Shown: positions 44,111 through 52,622 of the stretch, one piece after another
How positions within the stretch are numbered: the stretch's first letter is position 1
How the letters are laid out: every line of letters begins with the position of its first letter
Source of the DNA: Nocardia carnea NBRC 14403
GTDB taxonomy: Bacteria; Actinomycetota; Actinomycetes; Mycobacteriales; Mycobacteriaceae
Reading direction: 5' to 3'
Length of the DNA: 64,000 nt
Assembly: GCF_000308515.1 (NCBI RefSeq)
Contig: NZ_BAFV01000015.1
Location: 124,001-188,000 of the forward strand
The notes under the pieces: generated by a model
What the model was told of the DNA's origin: nothing
The model's database searches: none
Seen by the model: only the letters and a program-made list of their open reading frames with translations
Program-made: the position numbers and the translations under genes

Positions 44111-44929
44111 GTGGGTGGCACAAGCGAGTTCGAGCATGTCCGTTCCGAGCCCGATCCGATACAGCGCGGGCGGCGGGCGACCGAACTGATCACGCTCTAC
44201 CAGCAGCGAGCCGCCGAACTGGCGCGCCTGCGCAAAGAGGCGATCGAAGAGGCCCACCGAAAAGGCCTGAACTACACCGAGATCGCGGAACTGCTCGGTA
44301 TCACCAAAGGCCGGATCAGTCAGATCAAATCGGGTGCACCACCGGCCGAACGGGCCTTCTTCGGTGTCGGACCGGTGGCCATCGGGATTCCGCGGCGTGA
44401 CGCAGAGGCGGACGATACTGCCGTCGACGCGAGCGACCGAGCGGCCCGGCAACTAGTCGAAAAAGTCTTGGCCCGCCTGTCTCTCGCCTCGTCACGATTC
44501 GAAATCGACCCCGACGCGGCGGACGTACCGGCCGGTGACACGGTGGTGATCTGCGACCCCGGCTCTGCTCCGGTGGCGCAGGAACTGCTCGCCGCCGACG
44601 AGGCGTTGAGCCTCGAAAAAGCCGACGGCGAATGGTGTCTCGTAGACAAGGCCACCGGCCGCCGGTACACCGCCCCGGCAACTGGGGACCCGGGAGCAGA
44701 TATCGGTTTCCTCGGCCGCCGCGAGGAGGACGGCCGCGTTATCGTCCAGATCGCGGGCGTGACGAGCGCCGGATCGCACGGGGTCGCGCATTGGCTGGAC
44801 GGCAATGTGTCCGAGCTCTACGAGCCGGCGGCGCGATCGGTGAGCGCGGTCGTCGAAAGCGATGTCGATGCCGATCTGGGGGTCACCGACAGCCGGGCGG
44901 TCGCGGGGCCGTACACCACCAGAGAGTGA
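44111..44929 (+). CDS. HTH regulator with a conserved C-terminal sensor-like domain
   Basis: 272 residues from GTG 44111; TAGACT sits 6 bases upstream, suggesting a leaderless transcript. Long N-terminal helix then an HTH at about 54-75 (N-Y-T-E-I-A-E-L-L-G-I-T-K-G-R-I-S-Q-I). C-terminal 150 residues: D-T-V-V-I-C-D-P-G-S-A-P-V-A-Q-E-L-L, G-E-W-C-L-V-D-x-x-T-G-R-R-Y, D-I-G-F-L-G-R-R, I-A-G-V-x-S-A-G-S-H-G-V-A-H-W-L. I recall this arrangement in other actinobacterial regulators, but not a defined ligand. Divergent from the coupled small-gene pair. Confidence 0.75.
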   Translation: MGGTSEFEHVRSEPDPIQRGRRATELITLYQQRAAELARLRKEAIEEAHRKGLNYTEIAELLGITKGRISQIKSGAPPAERAFFGVGPVAIGIPRRDAEADDTAVDASDRAARQLVEKVLARLSLASSRFEIDPDAADVPAGDTVVICDPGSAPVAQELLAADEALSLEKADGEWCLVDKATGRRYTAPATGDPGADIGFLGRREEDGRVIVQIAGVTSAGSHGVAHWLDGNVSELYEPAARSVSAVVESDVDADLGVTDSRAVAGPYTTRE

Positions 44930-45006
44930 CGGGCGCTTCGAGAGTTACGTTCGCTGTCCTGCCGCACCGCATCCTTCCCGCGCGCGACGCGCGGCGCTGG
45001 TGGATC

Positions 45007-45339
45007 ATGTACGCCGTGAGCGATAGCGATCTTGTGGACGTCACCATCAGCGGACCCGACGAAGAATGGCTGGCGGAGTTCACCCGGCGGCTTGTGTCCG
45101 ACCGGTTGGCGGCATGCGGGAACATCCACCCGGAGGTCCGGTCCATCTACCGGTGGGAAGGAGAGGTGGAGGACGCGTCCGAAGCCGTGGTGGTGCTGCA
45201 CACCCGGGCATCGCACGTCGACGCGATCATCGAGCGCGCCAATTCCGAGCATCCCGACGAGGTGCCGCAGGTCGTCGCGGTGCCGGTGACCGGTGTGAAC
45301 CCGGCATATGGGGAATGGATACTGGCCGAGACCAGCTGA
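45007..45339 (+). CDS. cutA: CutA1 divalent-ion tolerance protein
   Basis: 110 residues from ATG 45007 (GTG 45016 also possible). CutA1 fold features: L-V-S-D-R-L-A-A-C-G-N-I-H-P, S-I-Y-R-W-E-G-E-V-E, H-P-x-E-V-P-Q-V-V-A-V-P-V and N-P-A-Y-G-E-W-I. Forms ferredoxin-like trimers; linked to copper or other metal tolerance. Not clearly in an operon. Confidence 0.92.
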   Translation: MYAVSDSDLVDVTISGPDEEWLAEFTRRLVSDRLAACGNIHPEVRSIYRWEGEVEDASEAVVVLHTRASHVDAIIERANSEHPDEVPQVVAVPVTGVNPAYGEWILAETS

Positions 45340-45389
45340 TCAGCTGTCGCCGCCGGCTGTGCGGAGCGGAGCTACCGGCCGGTGCCGCC

Positions 45390-45701
45390 TCAGCGGTGGA
45401 CGAGATCGGCGTACTCCGGATGTTTGCCGATGTATTCGTCCACGTACCAGCAGGTGGCGGTGACCGAAAAGCCTGCCGCCCGGCTCTCGTCGAGGGCGTA
45501 CTTCACCACCTGCGCGGCCACCCCGTGTCCCCGGAACTCGGGGAAGGTGATCGTGTGGTGGAAGTTGCGGACCTTCGGGCTCTCGGTTTCCGCGTAGTCG
45601 GCATAGCCGGCCAGGGAACCGTCGAGATAGATCTCGAAACGGGTATCGGCGGCATTGTGTCGGAGTTCGGTGCTCACGTCTGTTGGAACGGCCGCCTGCA
45701 C
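45390..45701 (-). CDS. small GNAT-type N-acetyltransferase (YjdJ-like)
   Basis: 103 residues from GTG 45701. Core of a short GNAT: Y-L-D-G-S-L-A-G-Y-A-D-Y, H-T-I-T-F-P-E-F-R-G-H-G-V-A-A-Q-V-V-K-Y-A-L-D (acetyl-CoA pyrophosphate loop R-G-x-G-x-A type), and C-W-Y-V-D-E-Y-I-G-K-H-P-E-Y. Substrate unknown. Leftward, 126 bases beyond the end of the FAD-oxidase gene. Confidence 0.88.
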   Translation of the reverse strand: MQAAVPTDVSTELRHNAADTRFEIYLDGSLAGYADYAETESPKVRNFHHTITFPEFRGHGVAAQVVKYALDESRAAGFSVTATCWYVDEYIGKHPEYADLVHR

Positions 45702-45827
45702 CCGGTTTGTTCCGGACGCCGCACCCGGGCCTGATGCGCCTGGTGTGCCCGGTGCGCAGAACGTCCGGACGGCAGAGGTGCACCCCCTCGACCCAAGAGG
45801 AGTTCGAACGAGTTACCGGGCGCGCTG

Positions 45828-47186
45828 TCAGAGGATGGCGCCGGGGTTGAGGATGCCGTGCGGGTCGAGCGCATCCTTGATCCGGCGGGTCAGCGCCATC
45901 ACGTCGGGGCCGAGTTGATCGGGCAGCCAGTCTTTTTTCAACCGTCCGACTCCGTGCTCGCCGGTGATGGTGCCGTCGAGCGTGATGGCCAGGTCCATGA
46001 TCTCGCCGAACGCGCGGTGCGCACGTTCGGTTTCGTCGGGGTCGTCGGGGTTGTGGACGATCAGCGGGTGGGTGTTGCCGTCGCCGGCATGCGCGATCAC
46101 CGACACCGTGACGTCGTTGCGCCGGGCGATCTCGGCGACACCGGTGACCAGATCACCGAGCCGGGGGAGCGGCACCCCGACATCCTCGAGCAGTAGCCGC
46201 CCGATCCGCTCGACCGCCGGGATCGCGAAGCGGCGGGCCGCGGTGAACGCCTCGCCCTCCTCGGCGTCGGCGGTTTCGAAGACCTCGGTCGCGCCCGCGG
46301 CCCGGCAGGCCTCCAGCATCACCCGGGCCTCCTGGGCGGCGTGCTCGCCCGGGGCGTCGGACCGGGCGACCAGCAGCGCCGCAGCCTCGCGATCGAGACC
46401 CATCCGCATTTCGTCCTCCACCGCGTTGATCGCGACGGAGTCCATGAATTCCAGCATGGCGGGCCGTAGTGCGCCGGTGATGGCGAGAATGGCCTCGGTG
46501 GCGGCGGTGAGCGTCGCGAACGAGGCGACGACGGTGCATTGCGCGGGTTGGGCGGGCAGTAGGCGCAGGGTGAGTTCGGTGATCACACCGAGCGTGCCCT
46601 CGCTGCCGACGAACATCTTCGTCAGCGACAGCCCGGCCGAATCCTTCAACCGTGGTCCGCCCAGCCGCACCACGCTGCCGTCGGCCAGTACGACTTCCAT
46701 CCCGAGTATGTAGTCGGTGGTCACGCCGTATTTCACACAGCACAGTCCGCCCGCGTTGGTGGCGGCATTACCGCCGATGGAACAGATCTCGAACGAGGAA
46801 GGGTCCGGCGGATACCACAACCCGTGCTCCGCCACCGCCCGCTTCACCTCGGCGTTGAGGAGCCCGGGCTGGACCACGGCGGTCCGGGTGACCGGGTCGA
46901 TCCGGATATCGCGCATCCGCTCCGTGCTCAGCACGATCCCGCCGTCGAGCGCGGTCGCCCCGCCGGAGAGGCCTGAACCGGCGCCGCGCGGAACCACCGC
47001 AACCCGGTGCTCATCGGCCCAGAGCAGGGTTTCGCGCACATCGGCGGTCCCGGTTGCGCGGACCACGGCGGCCGGTGTGCCGGCGCCGGGGTCCAGGGCG
47101 CGGTCCTGCCGGTATCCGGCGACGATATCGGGGTCGGTGATCACGGCACCGGCGGGCAGCCGGTCGGTCAAAGCGCGCAGGTCCAC
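45828..47186 (-). CDS. FAD-linked oxidase (glycolate/D-lactate dehydrogenase, GlcD type)
   Basis: 452 residues from GTG 47186, 4 bases after the stop of the upstream flavoprotein gene. PCMH FAD-binding domain (V-V-P-R-G-A-G-S-G-L-S-G-G-A-T) and C-terminal FAD-oxidase domain ending with the H-x-x-D-G-N motif (H-A-G-D-G-N-T-H-P-L-I) and G-E-H-G-V-G. Oxidises 2-hydroxy acids, D-lactate or glycolate being likeliest. A GlcF partner is not present. Confidence 0.9.
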   Translation of the reverse strand: MDLRALTDRLPAGAVITDPDIVAGYRQDRALDPGAGTPAAVVRATGTADVRETLLWADEHRVAVVPRGAGSGLSGGATALDGGIVLSTERMRDIRIDPVTRTAVVQPGLLNAEVKRAVAEHGLWYPPDPSSFEICSIGGNAATNAGGLCCVKYGVTTDYILGMEVVLADGSVVRLGGPRLKDSAGLSLTKMFVGSEGTLGVITELTLRLLPAQPAQCTVVASFATLTAATEAILAITGALRPAMLEFMDSVAINAVEDEMRMGLDREAAALLVARSDAPGEHAAQEARVMLEACRAAGATEVFETADAEEGEAFTAARRFAIPAVERIGRLLLEDVGVPLPRLGDLVTGVAEIARRNDVTVSVIAHAGDGNTHPLIVHNPDDPDETERAHRAFGEIMDLAITLDGTITGEHGVGRLKKDWLPDQLGPDVMALTRRIKDALDPHGILNPGAIL

Positions 47187-47190
47187 GATG

Positions 47191-48165
47191 TCACGGTAGC
47201 GCCGCCCGGGCGTCGACTGCCGTGCGGATCTCCTCTTCGACCAGGTCCGCATTTATCTGTGCCCCGGCCATCGCGCCCGCTGCGGCGGCGGCGCCGACCT
47301 GTGCGGAGATATCGGTGACATTGCCTGCCGCCCATACTCCGGGGACCTCGGTGCGGCCGGTCGGGTCGGCCGGAATGTAGCGGCCCATGCCGGTCGGGTG
47401 ATCGATCGCGGGCAAACCCAGATCGTCGAGGAAACCCGCCCGCGCGACCATCCGTGTTCCGATAGCGACCACATCGCGGGCGACGATCGTGCCATCGGCG
47501 AGACGCAGCCCGGTGATCCCGTCGCCGCCCGTCTCGACGGCGGTGACTTTCCCGGTCACTACGCGAATATCCCGTGCCGCCAGCCGTTCGGCGTCCTCGG
47601 CGGTGAGCTCGGGGCCGTCGTGGGTGAAGAACACGACATCGTCGCTGAGCTGGCGGAACAATTGCACCTGGTGCATTGCCATCGGGCCGGTCGCCAGCAG
47701 GCCGATGGCGCGGTCGCGGACCTCCCAGCCGTGGCAGTAGGGGCAGTGCACGACATCGCGACCCCAGCGTTCGCGGAGGCCGGTGATATCCGGGAGTTCG
47801 TCGGTCAACCCCGTGGTGACCAGCAGGCGCCGGGCCCGGACGCTGCGCCCGTCGGCCAGGCCGATCGTGAATCCGTGTTCCGTTCGGGTGGCCCCGGTGA
47901 TTTCTCCGGACACCACGTGCCCGCCGTAGCTGCGTACTTCCGCCCGGCCGCGCGCCAGCAGTTCCGCGGGCGGCATGCCGTCGCGGGCCAGTAGTCCGTG
48001 CACTCCGTCGGCGGGCGCGTTGCGGGGTTCGCCCGCGTCGATCACTGCTACTGTGCGCCTCGAGCGCGCCAGCATCAGTGCTCCGTTCAGCCCGGCCGCT
48101 CCGCCACCGGCCACCACCACGTCGTAGTCGTTGTCCAGCGAATCGTTCGCCAGTTGTTCGGTCAC
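47191..48165 (-). CDS. thioredoxin-reductase-like FAD/NAD(P) oxidoreductase
   Basis: 324 residues from GTG 48165, 8 bases after AGGAGG. N-terminal D-Y-D-V-V-V-A-G-G-G-A-A-G-L-N-G-A FAD site and C-terminal G-V-W-A-A-G-N-V-T-D. The redox motif reads C-P-Y-C-H-G in place of C-A-T-C-D-G, as in a subgroup of TrxR-like enzymes whose partner is not thioredoxin. Likely cytoplasmic disulfide or quinone reductase. Immediately precedes the GlcD-type gene, so the two are probably co-transcribed. Confidence 0.88.
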   Translation of the reverse strand: MTEQLANDSLDNDYDVVVAGGGAAGLNGALMLARSRRTVAVIDAGEPRNAPADGVHGLLARDGMPPAELLARGRAEVRSYGGHVVSGEITGATRTEHGFTIGLADGRSVRARRLLVTTGLTDELPDITGLRERWGRDVVHCPYCHGWEVRDRAIGLLATGPMAMHQVQLFRQLSDDVVFFTHDGPELTAEDAERLAARDIRVVTGKVTAVETGGDGITGLRLADGTIVARDVVAIGTRMVARAGFLDDLGLPAIDHPTGMGRYIPADPTGRTEVPGVWAAGNVTDISAQVGAAAAAGAMAGAQINADLVEEEIRTAVDARAALP

Positions 48166-48334
48166 CTCGACCACCTCCTTGCTGCCGACTATCCAGAACT
48201 TCGGCAATACTGGCAAGGAAATTTGCCGAAACGACAAACTGCCGATGTTGGGGTCGAGTGCATTCGAACGGTCGGGAGTTCGTGGTTTGCCGCGTGCTCA
48301 CCTCTCCGTCACCTGTCCCTGCGACGCTGGCCGC

Positions 48335-48808
48335 GTGCAGGAGGCGGCGACGGAAGCGGAAACGTGGGCGAGCCGGTTCGCCCGGTGGTGTACGGGGGTG
48401 GTCGCGCGACTGCCCTGGGGGCTCGACCGGATCGTCCCGCCGACCTTCCTCGGCTTCGCGTTGATCAACAGCTTCACCTTCGGCGTCGACCTGCTGATCC
48501 TGACGGGGATGCGCAGCGGGCTCGGCCTCCCGGGCTGGTTGTCGGTGACGGTCGGCTATGTCTGCGCTTTCGCGCTGGCGTTCTACCTCAATCGCACCCT
48601 GAACTTCCGGTCCCACGCACCGGCCGGGCGGCAAGCGGTCGTCTACACCGTCGTGGTGGTGATCAACTACCTGGCGTTCATCCTGGGTGTGGGAGCGGGT
48701 CTCGCGGCGCTGGGTGTGCAGTACCACGTCGCGCGCCTACTGGCGGGCGCGTGCGAAGCCGTGTACATGTACTCGGCCATGCGCTGGATCGTATTCCGCC
48801 GCAACTGA
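48335..48808 (+). CDS. GtrA-family membrane protein
   Basis: 157 residues from GTG 48335; the frame extends further 5' but that part overlaps the divergent gene's promoter. Four transmembrane helices (F-L-G-F-A-L-I-N-S-F-T-F-G-V-D; V-T-V-G-Y-V-C-A-F-A-L-A-F-Y-L-N-R-T-L-N-F; V-V-Y-T-V-V-V-V-I-N-Y-L-A-F; L-A-G-A-C-E-A-V-Y-M-Y-S-A-M-R-W-I-V-F). Second GtrA paralogue of the window. Probably involved in polyprenyl-sugar handling for envelope glycans. Confidence 0.83.
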   Translation: MQEAATEAETWASRFARWCTGVVARLPWGLDRIVPPTFLGFALINSFTFGVDLLILTGMRSGLGLPGWLSVTVGYVCAFALAFYLNRTLNFRSHAPAGRQAVVYTVVVVINYLAFILGVGAGLAALGVQYHVARLLAGACEAVYMYSAMRWIVFRRN

Positions 48809-48900
48809 ATCCGGCATCGCACGCGCATCCCGTGTCGATCGTGTTCGGTTTTCTGCTGCCGTAGAGCCGCGTTACGCGTGCCGGCGAGTGAACGATCGGA

Positions 48901-49542
48901 TCAGCTTGTGTAGAGACGTATTTCGGTTCCGTCTCGGACGACGGCATCGGCATCGGTGAGCGCCCAGTGTGGGGTGCGGTCGGCACGCAGGCGGGCCGCG
49001 AGGGCATTCCCCGTGCCGTCGGGATCGGTGGGGGAGTCGAGGTGCGGGACGATCGGTCGGTCGATCAACCCGAGTCCCTCCCACACCGGCTCGATCCCGC
49101 AGGCCGGCGCCACTTCCCCAGGATCGTCGGAGGTTTCCAGCCCGCGCAGATGTGGCCCCAGCAGGCAGGCGCCCGCGCTGTAACCCGCGTACAGGAACGA
49201 ATCCGCGGCGAGCAGTTCCGGGATCACCGTGTCCGCACCGCTGCGCGCGAACTGGGCGCGGAGCACGAAGGTGTTACCGCCGCGCACCCACAGCACCGGA
49301 AACCCGGACAGGGTACGGCGCAATTCGGCCGCACGGCCGATGTATTCGCGCAGATCCACCTCATGTGGATCGAAGCCCAGGTTGCGCAACGGCACCAGCT
49401 CGCTGGTCACCGCCGCCGCGCGTGCGCCGGGCCAGGAATCGCAGGCATTGGCGATCACCGCGATCGGGCCCGGCGCACCGGCGAGTTCGGCGAACACATC
49501 GTAATGTTCGCCGAACCGGTAACTGGCCAGGAAAAGTCGCAT
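48901..49542 (-). CDS. peptidase E (S51 family)
   Basis: 213 residues. Class-I-glutamine-amidotransferase-like fold with nucleophile Ser in Y-A-G-Y-S-A-G-A, and R-G-G-N-T-F oxyanion loop; His in V-P-H-L-D-S-P. Hydrolyses Asp-Xaa dipeptides or similar. ATG 49542 is 1 base after the stop of the preceding gene, so part of a HIT / DinB-like / pepE operon. Confidence 0.9.
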   Translation of the reverse strand: MRLFLASYRFGEHYDVFAELAGAPGPIAVIANACDSWPGARAAAVTSELVPLRNLGFDPHEVDLREYIGRAAELRRTLSGFPVLWVRGGNTFVLRAQFARSGADTVIPELLAADSFLYAGYSAGACLLGPHLRGLETSDDPGEVAPACGIEPVWEGLGLIDRPIVPHLDSPTDPDGTGNALAARLRADRTPHWALTDADAVVRDGTEIRLYTS

Positions 49543-49543
49543 C

Positions 49544-50380
49544 TCAGATGGTGAACGCCAGGTTCCGGGCCAGCTGCCGGCCCAGTTCGTCGTCGCCCGC
49601 GAAAGTGATGCGGTCCAGCGCGGTTTCGGGATCGAGACGCCCGCCGCCGAGCCGCACCAGCAGGCCCGAATCCAGGTCCAGTGTCACCGTGGCCTCCCGG
49701 TCGGGAGTGCTCACGTAGGCGGCCCGGTCGCCGACCTCGATATGCAGTGTCCGCGCGAGGGGGCCGGTCAACTGGAGGGTGATCAGTGAACCGGCCGGTG
49801 CGCCACCGCGTTTCGCGAGTACTCGGGGGAGCGACTGCGCGAACTCCGTGAACGCCGTCTCGCCGCGTGCGCCGCCCTCGTCGACCCGTTCGCCCAGCGC
49901 GTCGGCGATATCGAGTTCGTGCATCCAGCAGTCGAACAACCGGACCCGCATGAACCGCGCGTAGGGCACCTCACCGACCGGGGACTGCGAGGGCGCGAGC
50001 CACGCCTGCTCGTCCATGGCGGACAACGCTTTCCGGCGCCGGTCGATCACCTCGTGGTACATCCGCAGCAGCTCCACGCCGGACAGCGGCCGCAACCGCT
50101 GCAACCAGATCTCGTTCAACGCCCCGATATCGTTGCGGACGTGCGGCAATGTCTTGACGTCGATATCGGGTGCCTGCGCAGCCCGGGCCGGCGGCTTATC
50201 GCCGAGCAGTAGCGATTCGGTGCCGATGATATGGCCGATCACATCGAAAACCGTCCAGCCGGGCAGGGGCGACGGTAACCGCCACCGGTCCTCGTCGAGC
50301 CCGCCGACCAGGTCGGCCAGGGCGTCGAACTGGTCGGACAGCAGCCGGACGAGTTCGGGGCGGTCGGGGAGATCGGACAT
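49544..50380 (-). CDS. mycothiol-dependent maleylpyruvate-isomerase/DinB-like protein
   Basis: 278 residues from ATG 50380 with GGAAGG upstream; the frame begins 27 bases earlier. N-terminal metal-binding four-helix domain with L-P-G-W-T-V-F-D-V-I-G-H-I-I-G-T-E (ligand His) and later D-C-W-M-H-E-L-D-I; C-terminal SCP2-like domain (L-Q-L-T-G-P-L-A-R-T-L). Matches the TIGR03083-type family. Substrate unknown; mycothiol dependence is inferred from family. Confidence 0.82.
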   Translation of the reverse strand: MSDLPDRPELVRLLSDQFDALADLVGGLDEDRWRLPSPLPGWTVFDVIGHIIGTESLLLGDKPPARAAQAPDIDVKTLPHVRNDIGALNEIWLQRLRPLSGVELLRMYHEVIDRRRKALSAMDEQAWLAPSQSPVGEVPYARFMRVRLFDCWMHELDIADALGERVDEGGARGETAFTEFAQSLPRVLAKRGGAPAGSLITLQLTGPLARTLHIEVGDRAAYVSTPDREATVTLDLDSGLLVRLGGGRLDPETALDRITFAGDDELGRQLARNLAFTI

Positions 50381-50432
50381 GGGCGGTGCCTTCCGTGGGC
50401 TGGTCATCGGTCAGGTCGGTGGAGAAACCGGA

Positions 50433-50891
50433 TCAGCCGGGGTCGGTATCGGTTTCGGTGGTCGTGGTGTCGAGGGTGGACAAACCGGCGCGGAGCGCGG
50501 CCGCGACGCGCTCCGGTTCGTGCGAGCGGCGTAGTAGCAGACCGGACGCAAACCGGAACTTGTCGCCGTGTTTGCGGGGCAGTACGTGCAAATGCACGTG
50601 GCCGACCGTCTGGAATGCCGCCTTGCCGTCGTTGATCAGCAGGTTCGCGCCGTCGGCGGCGAATGCCGGACCCTGTACCGCACGCGCGATCCGATGCCCG
50701 ACCCGGAACAGTTCGGCACCGGTTTCCGGGTCGAGTTCGGACAGGTCGGTGGCGTGGCTCTTGGGGATCACCAGGGTATGCCCGCGGGTGATCGGCCGGA
50801 TATCGAGAAACGCGCAGACGGTGTCGTCCTCGTAGACCCGGTGGGCCGGCGCGGCACCGGCCACGATCAGGCAGAAAACGCATTCGCTCAC
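50433..50891 (-). CDS. HIT family nucleotide hydrolase/transferase
   Basis: 152 residues. C-V-F-C-L-I start (C-x-x-C zinc site partner), I-P-K-S-H, and the histidine triad H-V-H-L-H-V-L-P. Hydrolyses dinucleotides or nucleoside phosphoramidates. Thr/Asp-rich tail. First gene of a leftward trio (gaps 52 and 1 bases). Confidence 0.93.
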   Translation of the reverse strand: MSECVFCLIVAGAAPAHRVYEDDTVCAFLDIRPITRGHTLVIPKSHATDLSELDPETGAELFRVGHRIARAVQGPAFAADGANLLINDGKAAFQTVGHVHLHVLPRKHGDKFRFASGLLLRRSHEPERVAAALRAGLSTLDTTTTETDTDPG

Positions 50892-51053
50892 AGGGCGACT
50901 CTACGGTGTACGGCCCGGCCGGACCCGGCGGCCGGGTGGAATTAGCAAACTTTTCAGACCTGCCGGAACGGTTCTGTCGATGACCGCTCTGATCAGCATT
51001 TACCGATGCGAAGGTAGTGGGCCCTGCGGTGTGGATGTGACGGGCATCTCAGC

Positions 51054-51059
51054 TAATCT
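51054..51059 (+). promoter_or_regulatory. possible -10 box for the pnt operon
   Basis: TAATCT, 106 bases upstream of the pntAA start; a transcript from here would include the 51091-51120 hairpin. No firm -35. Confidence 0.25.
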
Positions 51060-51090
51060 CACTCCCGTCGATGTACGGTGGCGAGGATTT

Positions 51091-51120
51091 CGGGCGGGGT
51101 GTTCACGAACACCCCGCCCG
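51091..51120 (+). promoter_or_regulatory. strong perfect hairpin in the pntAA leader
   Basis: 14-bp perfectly complementary arms CGGGCGGGGTGTTC (51091-51104) and its complement (51107-51120) with a 2-base centre. It ends 45 bases before the pntAA start and about 26 before AGGAGAGGG. No T-tract, so a regulatory leader stem or binding palindrome is likelier than a terminator. Confidence 0.65.
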
Positions 51121-51165
51121 GCGCCGTAATCGGCGGCCGGAGACGTAGGAGAGGGAAACAGACAA

Positions 51166-52299
51166 GTGGAGACAACGCAGACCGTGAGCGATTCGTCGCC
51201 GCGCGGGGCGCGTGTCGGTGTCGTTCGCGAAACCGCCGCGGGCGAGCGGCGGGTCGCCCTGGTGCCGAAGATCATTCCCGCCCTGGTGAAACAGGGTGTG
51301 GAGGTCGTCGTCGAAGCCGGAGCCGGACAGAGCGCGCTCATTCCCGATACCGCCTACACCGAGGCCGGTGCCACGATCGGCGATGCCTGGTCGGCCGATG
51401 TGGTCGTGAAGGTCGCGCCGCCCACCGATGCCGAGGTCGCGAAACTGGCCGCGGACCAGACTCTCATCGGATTCCTGGCGCCGCGCAATGCCGACAACCA
51501 GATCGACGCGCTGAAGAAGAAGCAGGTGCAGGCGTTCGCCGTCGAAGCGATCCCGCGCATTTCGCGGGCCCAGGTGATGGACGCACTGTCCTCGCAGGCG
51601 AATGTCGCCGGGTACAAGGCGGTCCTGCTGGCAGCGTCGGAATCGACCCGATTCTTCCCCATGCTGACCACCGCCGCGGGCACCGTGAAACCGGCGACCG
51701 TGCTGGTACTCGGTGTCGGTGTCGCGGGGTTGCAGGCGCTGGCCACGGCCAAGCGGCTCGGCGGGCGGACGACCGGTTACGACGTGCGGCCCGAGGTCGC
51801 CGATCAGGTCCGGTCGGTCGGTGCGCAGTGGCTCGATCTCGGTATCGACGCCGCCGGTGAGGGCGGCTACGCCCGCGAGCTCACCGACGACGAGAAGGCG
51901 AAACAGCAGCAGGCTCTCGAAGACGCGATCAAGGGTTTCGATGTAGTGATCACGACCGCGCTGGTGCCGGGCCGTCCCGCGCCGCGCCTGGTGACCGCCG
52001 CCGCGGTCGCCGGGATGAAACCCGGCAGCGTGATCGTGGACCTGGCCGGCGAAACCGGTGGTAACTGCGAACTCACCGAACCCGGCGAAACCGTGGTCAA
52101 GCACGAGGTGACGATCTGTTCGCCGCTGAACCTGCCCGCCACCATGCCCGAGCACGCCAGCGAGCTGTATTCGAAGAATATTTCGGCGCTGCTGGAACTG
52201 ATGCTCGCCGACGGGCAGCTGGCTCCGGATTTCTCCGATCAGGTGCTGGCCGATTCCTGCGTCACCCGTGACGCCGAACCGACAACGAAAGCCGAATGA
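51166..52299 (+). CDS. pntAA: NAD(P) transhydrogenase alpha subunit, NAD-binding part
   Basis: 377 residues from GTG 51166 with AGGAGAGGG upstream. Domain I of proton-translocating transhydrogenase: R-E-T-A-A-G-E-R-R-V-A-L-V-P, V-K-V-A-P-P, and the Rossmann G-V-G-V-A-G-L-Q-A. Splits hydride transfer between NADH and NADP+ at the membrane with PntAB and PntB. Overlaps pntAB by an ATGA. Confidence 0.95.
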   Translation: METTQTVSDSSPRGARVGVVRETAAGERRVALVPKIIPALVKQGVEVVVEAGAGQSALIPDTAYTEAGATIGDAWSADVVVKVAPPTDAEVAKLAADQTLIGFLAPRNADNQIDALKKKQVQAFAVEAIPRISRAQVMDALSSQANVAGYKAVLLAASESTRFFPMLTTAAGTVKPATVLVLGVGVAGLQALATAKRLGGRTTGYDVRPEVADQVRSVGAQWLDLGIDAAGEGGYARELTDDEKAKQQQALEDAIKGFDVVITTALVPGRPAPRLVTAAAVAGMKPGSVIVDLAGETGGNCELTEPGETVVKHEVTICSPLNLPATMPEHASELYSKNISALLELMLADGQLAPDFSDQVLADSCVTRDAEPTTKAE

Positions 52300-52619
52300 T
52301 GTACAGCGAGCTACTGGCGAATATCGCCATTCTGGTGCTCTCCGGATTCGTGGGTTTCGCGGTGATCTCCAAGGTCCCCAATACCCTGCACACCCCGCTG
52401 ATGTCGGGCACCAACGCCATCCACGGCATCGTCGTGCTGGGTGCGCTGGTCACCCTGGGCCGGATGGAGGATCCCTCGATCGGGGTGCAGATCATCCTGT
52501 TCGTGGCCCTGGTGTTCGGAACCCTGAACGTGATCGGCGGTTTCGTGGTGACCGACCGGATGCTGGGCATGTTCAAAGGTAAGAAGCCCGGCGCGGGTGC
52601 CGAGAAGGCAGGTCAGTGA
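52296..52619 (+). CDS. pntAB: NAD(P) transhydrogenase alpha subunit, membrane part
   Basis: 107 residues; three or four transmembrane helices (A-I-L-V-L-S-G-F-V-G-F-A-V-I; T-N-A-I-H-G-I-V-V-L-G-A-L-V; I-I-L-F-V-A-L-V-F-G-T-L-N-V-I-G-G-F-V-V-T-D-R-M-L). Start ATG overlaps the stop of pntAA. Contributes the proton channel half with PntB. Confidence 0.95.
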   Translation: MMYSELLANIAILVLSGFVGFAVISKVPNTLHTPLMSGTNAIHGIVVLGALVTLGRMEDPSIGVQIILFVALVFGTLNVIGGFVVTDRMLGMFKGKKPGAGAEKAGQ

Positions 52620-52622
52620 TCC

